Part shown: positions 6,479 to 9,736 of the stretch, piece by piece
Position numbering within the stretch: position 1 is the first letter of the stretch
Layout: each line of letters begins with the position of its first letter
NCBI GenBank assembly: GCA_002315795.1
Contig: DCIF01000072.1
Span: forward strand, 15,383 to 25,118
Direction of reading: 5' to 3'
From: Bacteroidales bacterium UBA1733
GTDB taxonomy: Bacteria > Bacteroidota > Bacteroidia > Bacteroidales > UBA3663
Length of the DNA stretch: 9,736 nucleotides
Made by a program: the position numbers and the translations under genes
Notes under the pieces: generated by a model
The model's input: only the letters and a program-made list of their open reading frames with translations
What the model was told of the DNA's origin: nothing
Database searches by the model: none

Positions 6479-6751
6479 TCAGAGTATCCAGTTGAACTCG
6501 TCATCGGTCTCGGGACTAAGCTCCCAGACAGCGCCATCAGGGAGAGCGGCAGTGATCTGAGACAGTAAGGCTTCGTGGCCTTCCCAGTTGGTCTTCTGGC
6601 TGTCGATGTTGCAGTCGTTGGCATTCCAGACCTGATAGAGTTCTTCATAGATTTCCTCTGGAACTTCCATAACGTAACGCTGCATTTCTGCAGGCTGAGC
6701 AGCAGACTCTTCGTCCTGAATCACGGCTGCTAAAAATTTAATTTTCTTCAT
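6479..6751 (-). CDS. Small acidic protein of unknown function
   Basis: I do not recognise this 90-residue protein. It is strongly acidic (19 Asp/Glu against 5 Lys/Arg). It begins with a short basic segment (MKKIKF) and contains the helix-prone stretch VPEEIYEELYQVW at about 30-42, one cysteine and four tryptophans. No signal peptide or membrane helix is convincing, so it is probably cytoplasmic. The frame is open further upstream (ATG at 6811), but that would overlap the porin C-terminus by 59 nt. The ATG at 6751 lies one nucleotide after the porin stop (TAATATG), which points to translational coupling and a shared transcript. Whether it works with the porin is unknown. The coupling and normal codon use make a real gene likely. 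Confidence 0.75.
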   Translation of the reverse strand: MKKIKFLAAVIQDEESAAQPAEMQRYVMEVPEEIYEELYQVWNANDCNIDSQKTNWEGHEALLSQITAALPDGAVWELSPETDDEFNWIL

Positions 6752-6752
6752 A

Positions 6753-7847
6753 TTAGAATGCAATTTGTGTTTGTAAAAGAATGCGGCTGCATGGCTTCTC
6801 CAGCCAAGCACTGTTGAGACCTAAGGTAGAGGTATCTGACCACGAATACTGCGCCTGAAAACGACATCGACGGAAGAACCAATACTGCAAGCCGGCGATC
6901 AGCTGAGTGCGATCATGGTCATACCCTTTGGCGTAGTTGAAATAATCGTATGAAGCCACGACATCGAGCCCCTCAACCACCGGCACCGACGCTGTGAGAT
7001 AGCCACCCCATGAATGGGTCTTCCCATCACGGCCACCAAGCACCTCACCACGGACAGACACACAGCGGTCTTTCCAGTAGTCGTTGGCACCACTCTTGTA
7101 TTCAAAGCCGGCCGTCCAGCGGTCACGACGATAGGTCTCGCCATAAGCAATGGCATGTTCCTGCGGGATATAGACCGAAGGCTGCTCAGAAACCGAAGTA
7201 CCATAACCCTTCTGCGCTGTAGCTACCAGTCGGAGGCCAGGCAGCGGTCGATAGTCGAGCTTGACGATGACGTCTTTCCTGTTGTCAAGATCTTTCTTAT
7301 TGACACCGCGACCATTCATAATGCCGACGTTGTAGTGCAGTTTACCGCCGAAGAGCTCGCCAAAGATATCAAGACCGAGGTCGCGACCATAGTTGATGCC
7401 ATAGAGCGGATCGGAACCACAGCCAGTATAATAGGTCACTCCCTGACTGCAGACATCAATCAGTTCGAGTAAGGTGGGAGCAATCTGATTCTCGATGGTG
7501 AGATCGTTCTTAAACTGACCGAAACGCACGCTGAGCGACTTATCTCGCGTGATGCGGAAATCGGTATAATATTCCTGTACGACACTGGAGAAATCGTGCA
7601 TAAAAAAGAACGACCAACGATCGGTGACACGAGCACGAGCCAGGATGATGGCACGCTTCATATCCCAGGTATTGGAGTTCACGCCCTGCTGGTGCGTATA
7701 GGTATAACCGCCCTGAACAAAGCCTCCGACGGTGATGCGCGATGTCAGGTCTTTCAGCCACTGAGCATCCTCTTTCTCTTGCGCATGAACGCTTGAAACA
7801 AACAGGCACAAAAGAGTCAGACTCAATATTTTATTAAATAAATGCAT
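6753..7847 (-). CDS. Outer-membrane porin, phosphate-selective porin O/P type
   Basis: This 364-residue beta-barrel protein has a signal peptide at residues 1-22 (MHLFNKILSLTLLCLFVSS..HA, cleavage before Q). It then shows alternating hydrophobic/aromatic strands separated by turns: ITVGGFVQGGYTY, WSFFFMHDFS, LSVRFGQFKNDLTIEN, GGKLHYNVGIMNGRG, LRLVATAQKGYG, LDVVASYDYFNY, IAGLQYWFF. It ends in LLQTQIAF, with the terminal phenylalanine typical of barrels inserted by the BAM complex. The FGQFKNDLTIEN segment and overall size resemble the OprO/OprP-like family, so it may pass phosphate or other anions. Specificity cannot be read from sequence. The frame extends to a GTG at 7862, but ATG 7847 starts a normal signal peptide and the GTG lies in a hairpin. 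No TTTG/TAnnTTTG promoter is found between it and ndk, so transcription may come from ndk. The small acidic gene follows after 1 nt. Confidence 0.83.
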   Translation of the reverse strand: MHLFNKILSLTLLCLFVSSVHAQEKEDAQWLKDLTSRITVGGFVQGGYTYTHQQGVNSNTWDMKRAIILARARVTDRWSFFFMHDFSSVVQEYYTDFRITRDKSLSVRFGQFKNDLTIENQIAPTLLELIDVCSQGVTYYTGCGSDPLYGINYGRDLGLDIFGELFGGKLHYNVGIMNGRGVNKKDLDNRKDVIVKLDYRPLPGLRLVATAQKGYGTSVSEQPSVYIPQEHAIAYGETYRRDRWTAGFEYKSGANDYWKDRCVSVRGEVLGGRDGKTHSWGGYLTASVPVVEGLDVVASYDYFNYAKGYDHDRTQLIAGLQYWFFRRCRFQAQYSWSDTSTLGLNSAWLEKPCSRILLQTQIAF

Positions 7848-7855
7848 CAGTAAAT

Positions 7856-7901
7856 GATACACGTATCATCTGCCACAGAAAGACCTCTTTCTCTGGCAGA
7901 T
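7856..7901. other. Tandem hairpins between ndk and porin
   Basis: The large stem pairs 7868-7883 with 7886-7901: 16 positions with a single C:C mismatch on the plus strand. In practice the loop is ACCT. Directly adjoining is a 5-bp inverted repeat, GATAC (7856-7860) / GTATC (7863-7867). On the leftward (coding) strand the structure lies 45 nt after the ndk stop and ends 8 nt before the porin ATG. There is no T-run after it in that direction; a T-run exists on the opposite strand at 7909-7914. It could be an ndk terminator without U-tract, an mRNA 3'-end stabiliser, or an element limiting porin translation. Confidence 0.6.
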
Positions 7902-7946
7902 AATCGCGTTTTTTGTTATTTGAAATTTCTTGTTTTGCGTATAGGA

Positions 7947-8411
7947 TCAGACCTCATCTTCGGCGTATCCGAACTTGGCACAAGCTACGTTGTCATAGCT
8001 ATAGAGCTCCTCGTCCTTAAAGAAACGCTTGATCTCAGCAGCTGCCGTCTCAGGACCATCGCTGGCATGAACGATGTTCTGCTGGCCACTCATTGAGTAG
8101 TCGCCACGAATGGTACCAGGAAGCGCCTTACGGCCGTTGGTTGCACCTGCCATCAGACGAACTACCTCGATAGCATCGACGCCCTCAAAGCAGCACAGAA
8201 CGACTGGTGACGCCATCATGCTGCGCTTCAGACCTGGGAAGAATGGACGATCGACGAGGTGTGCATAGTGCTGTGCCAGGATCTCGTCATTGAGCTGTGC
8301 CATCTTGAGACCGACGAGTTTGAGGCCTTTCTTCTCAAAACGGTTGAGGATCTCGCCAATAAGGCCACGCTGTACGGTACAAGGCTTAAGGATTACAAAT
8401 GTTCTTTCCAT
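7947..8411 (-). CDS. ndk: Nucleoside diphosphate kinase
   Basis: This 154-residue cytoplasmic enzyme transfers the gamma-phosphate between nucleoside triphosphates and diphosphates through a phosphohistidine, balancing NTP and dNTP pools. The family features are intact: ERTFVILKP at 2-10 with Lys9, RPFF at 55-58, and GATNGRKALPGTIRGDYS at about 89-106. The catalytic His115 sits in NIVHASD. Length is slightly above the common 140-150. The TNG where many relatives have TNP, and NIVHASD instead of NxxHGSD, are mild variations. The ATG at 8411 is preceded directly by a heptamer-repeat leader without Shine-Dalgarno sequence; the promoter is at 8495-8525. It is the first gene of a leftward group with the porin and the small acidic protein, and is divergent from pheT. 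Confidence 0.97.
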   Translation of the reverse strand: MERTFVILKPCTVQRGLIGEILNRFEKKGLKLVGLKMAQLNDEILAQHYAHLVDRPFFPGLKRSMMASPVVLCCFEGVDAIEVVRLMAGATNGRKALPGTIRGDYSMSGQQNIVHASDGPETAAAEIKRFFKDEELYSYDNVACAKFGYAEDEV

Positions 8412-8414
8412 GAT

Positions 8415-8463
8415 TTTTAAGTTTAGAGTGGAGAGTTTAGTGTTCAGTGTTTAGAGATTAGAG
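8415..8463 (-). repeat. Seven degenerate heptamers in ndk leader
   Basis: On the plus strand 8415-8463 divides without gaps into seven 7-mers: TTTTAAG, TTTAGAG, TGGAGAG, TTTAGTG, TTCAGTG, TTTAGAG, ATTAGAG. In the ndk mRNA this reads as CTCTAAA/CACTAAA-like units ending 3 nt before the start codon. The array fills most of the roughly 77-nt leader. It is not an exact microsatellite, so copy-number slippage is unlikely to be frequent now. It keeps the ribosome landing zone rich in A, C and U and poor in structure. Confidence 0.7.
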
Positions 8464-8494
8464 TAGTCCTTATAGTAAGCTCCAAACACCGCTG

Positions 8495-8525
8495 CAAAGA
8501 TATATTTTATTTTTGAAATTGCAAA
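8495..8525 (-). promoter_or_regulatory. ndk promoter, Bacteroidota type
   Basis: On the minus strand, TTTG (8525-8522), a 19-nt spacer and TATCTTTG (8502-8495) match the consensus. Transcription would begin near 8488, giving a leader of about 77 nt that carries the heptamer array. Confidence 0.78.
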
Positions 8526-8593
8526 GAGGAGTTTCATAAAATAGCGAAAAAGGAATAAAGAAAACAAAAAATAGCCTAAAATGAGGCACTTTT

Positions 8594-8625
8594 TTTGTCT
8601 GTTTGATAATAAATAAGTATATTTG
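8594..8625 (+). promoter_or_regulatory. pheT promoter, Bacteroidota type
   Basis: TTTG (8594-8597), a 20-nt spacer and TATATTTG (8618-8625) form an exact consensus match. Transcription would begin near 8632, leaving a short AT-rich leader of about 32 nt to the ATG at 8664. The promoter is divergent from that of ndk, with about 70 bp between the two -33 elements. Confidence 0.82.
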
Positions 8626-8663
8626 CGCGCGTTTTTGAAATATATTAAAACTACATATCGACT

Positions 8664-9736
8664 ATGAACATTTCTTATAAGTGGCTGAAAGATTATCTGA
8701 AGTTCGACCTCACCCCTGAGCAGACTTCTGCAGCCCTGACTTCTATCGGCCTTGAGACCGAAGGCGTAGAGGAGATCGAGACCATCCGTGGCGGACTCAA
8801 GGGCCTGGTGGTAGGTTATGTACTGACCTGCGAGGCTCACCCTGATTCTGACCACATGCACATCACCACGGTAGATTTAGGTTCTGCTGAATGGGTGAAG
8901 GAGGCATACGGCACCAACTGCGAGATCACCGCTGAGGGGCATGTCGTGGCACAGATCGTCTGCGGTGCTCCTAACGTAGCTGCCGGACAGAAAGTCATCG
9001 TAGCTACGCTCGGCACTGTGCTTTATGACGGTGACCAGTCGTTCACCATCAAGAAGGCCAAGCTTCGCGGCGTACCATCGAACGGTATGATCTGCGCTGA
9101 AGACGAGATTGGCGTCGGAACCGACCATGCCGGTATCATCGTGCTGCCAGAAGACACACCTCTGGGTATTGCAGCCGCAGAATATTATCATGTAGAGAGC
9201 GATTATGTCATCGCTGTGGATATCACTCCAAACCGCATTGACGCTGCCAGCCACTTTGGCGTAGCACGCGACCTCAATGCTTACCTCGGTGCCCATGACC
9301 TGCCTCATGAGCTGGTTAAGCCAAGCATTGCCAACTTTGACACCGTCCTGGCTGCCGACAAGCTCATCAACAAGACGCTGCAGTCGCCTTTCCAGCCAAT
9401 CAGCATCAAGGTAGAGAACGCCGAGGCCTGTCCTCGCTACTCTGGTATCACCATCAGCGGTGTGACCGTACGCGAGTCGCCAGAATGGCTGAAGACCCGT
9501 CTGCAGGCCATCGGCCTCCGTCCGATCAACAACATCGTCGATATTACCAACTATATCCTCTTCGCTACCGCGGTGCCTATGCACACCTTCGATGCCGATA
9601 AGATCAAGGGTGGCCAGATCGTGGTGAAGACCTGCGCTGAGGGTACACCATTCGTAACGCTCGACGGCAATGAGCACAAGCTCTCTGAGCGCGATCTGAT
9701 GATCTGCAATGCCGAAGAGCCTATGTGTATTGCGGG
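8664..9736 (+). CDS. pheT: Phenylalanine--tRNA ligase beta subunit (5' part)
   Basis: The first 357 codons of pheT are present; the gene runs off the window (complete subunits have about 790-820 residues). The beta subunit pairs with PheS as alpha2-beta2 to charge tRNA-Phe with phenylalanine, and carries the editing site against mischarged tyrosine. Visible are the start MNISYKWLKDYL and the LTSIGLETEGVE segment. The OB-fold tRNA-binding domain covers about 40-155 (GLVVGYVLTCEAHPDSDHMH, VVAQIVCGAPNVAAGQKV, KLRGVPSNGMICAEDEIG), followed by DITPNRIDAASHFGVARDL. The B3/B4 editing domain contains LRPINNIVDITNYILF at about 284-299 and PMHTFDADKI at about 304-313. No stop or frameshift occurs in the visible part. 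The ATG at 8664 fits the family N-terminus and lies just after a consensus promoter. pheS is not adjacent upstream, which fits separate transcription of the two subunit genes. Confidence 0.97.
   Translation, partial: MNISYKWLKDYLKFDLTPEQTSAALTSIGLETEGVEEIETIRGGLKGLVVGYVLTCEAHPDSDHMHITTVDLGSAEWVKEAYGTNCEITAEGHVVAQIVCGAPNVAAGQKVIVATLGTVLYDGDQSFTIKKAKLRGVPSNGMICAEDEIGVGTDHAGIIVLPEDTPLGIAAAEYYHVESDYVIAVDITPNRIDAASHFGVARDLNAYLGAHDLPHELVKPSIANFDTVLAADKLINKTLQSPFQPISIKVENAEACPRYSGITISGVTVRESPEWLKTRLQAIGLRPINNIVDITNYILFATAVPMHTFDADKIKGGQIVVKTCAEGTPFVTLDGNEHKLSERDLMICNAEEPMCIA

Noticed and set aside
6752..6811. Upstream ATG at 6811 for the small acidic protein
   Set aside because: It would overlap the porin C-terminus by 59 nt; the start one base after the porin stop gives the more natural coupled arrangement.
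7848..7862. GTG start for the porin at 7862
   Set aside because: It falls in an inverted repeat; ATG 7847 gives a normal signal peptide beginning MHLFNKILSL.
8574..8597. GCCT/AGGC stem followed by T-run upstream of pheT
   Set aside because: It has only four pairs, follows no plus-strand gene, and its T-run is explained by the pheT -33 region.
8877..9677. 266-codon open frame on the minus strand
   Set aside because: It is antisense to pheT, whose conserved domains run through the whole stretch.

Overview
The window looks like chromosomal DNA of a Bacteroidota bacterium, most likely a Prevotellaceae member (Prevotella/Segatella type). The reasons are: promoters matching the Bacteroidota sigma-ABfr pattern TTTG - 19/20 nt - TAnnTTTG; almost no Shine-Dalgarno sequences; AT-rich leaders in front of moderately GC-rich genes; a cysteine-free type B L31; a Reg_prop/Y_Y_Y sensor of the kind used in polysaccharide sensing; a Bacteroidota-type secreted S9 peptidase; and a porin of the phosphate-selective porin O/P type. 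Genus assignment is inference.

Left part (1-1000): an AT-rich stretch with a possible leftward promoter and an inverted repeat, then a short ORF (285-491) resembling the N-terminal core-binding domain of a tyrosine recombinase. Its continuation seems to lie in another frame, so it is probably a remnant. After it comes rpmE2 (665-913) as a complete single-gene unit with promoter, leader hairpin and strong terminator.

Middle part (1000-6480): a secreted/membrane beta-propeller sensor (1122-3563, +) with its own promoter but no histidine kinase or DNA-binding part. It converges on a secreted S9 prolyl-oligopeptidase-family peptidase (3564-6035, -). The two stop codons abut exactly (TAATTA), so no intergenic terminator is possible. 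Upstream of the peptidase is a 443-bp gene-free region. It holds the peptidase promoter, three copies of a 12-17 nt repeat at an exact 42-bp period, a hairpin, a pyrimidine tract and a CG-alternating run.

Right part (6479-9736): a leftward group ndk (7947-8411) - outer-membrane porin (6753-7847) - small acidic unknown protein (6479-6751). The last two are one nucleotide apart and probably translationally coupled. A long hairpin separates ndk from the porin, and no standard promoter is seen for the porin. The ndk leader is built almost wholly of a degenerate heptamer repeat. pheT (8664 to the window end, +) is divergent from ndk and has a textbook promoter; it is cut by the window edge.

Most of the content is housekeeping or ordinary accessory Bacteroidota material. 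I see no clear new multi-gene system. The best leads are non-coding: the 42-bp-phased repeat, the heptad leader of ndk, the gapless convergent stops and the ndk/porin hairpin. Next come the output-less sensor and the broken recombinase fragment.
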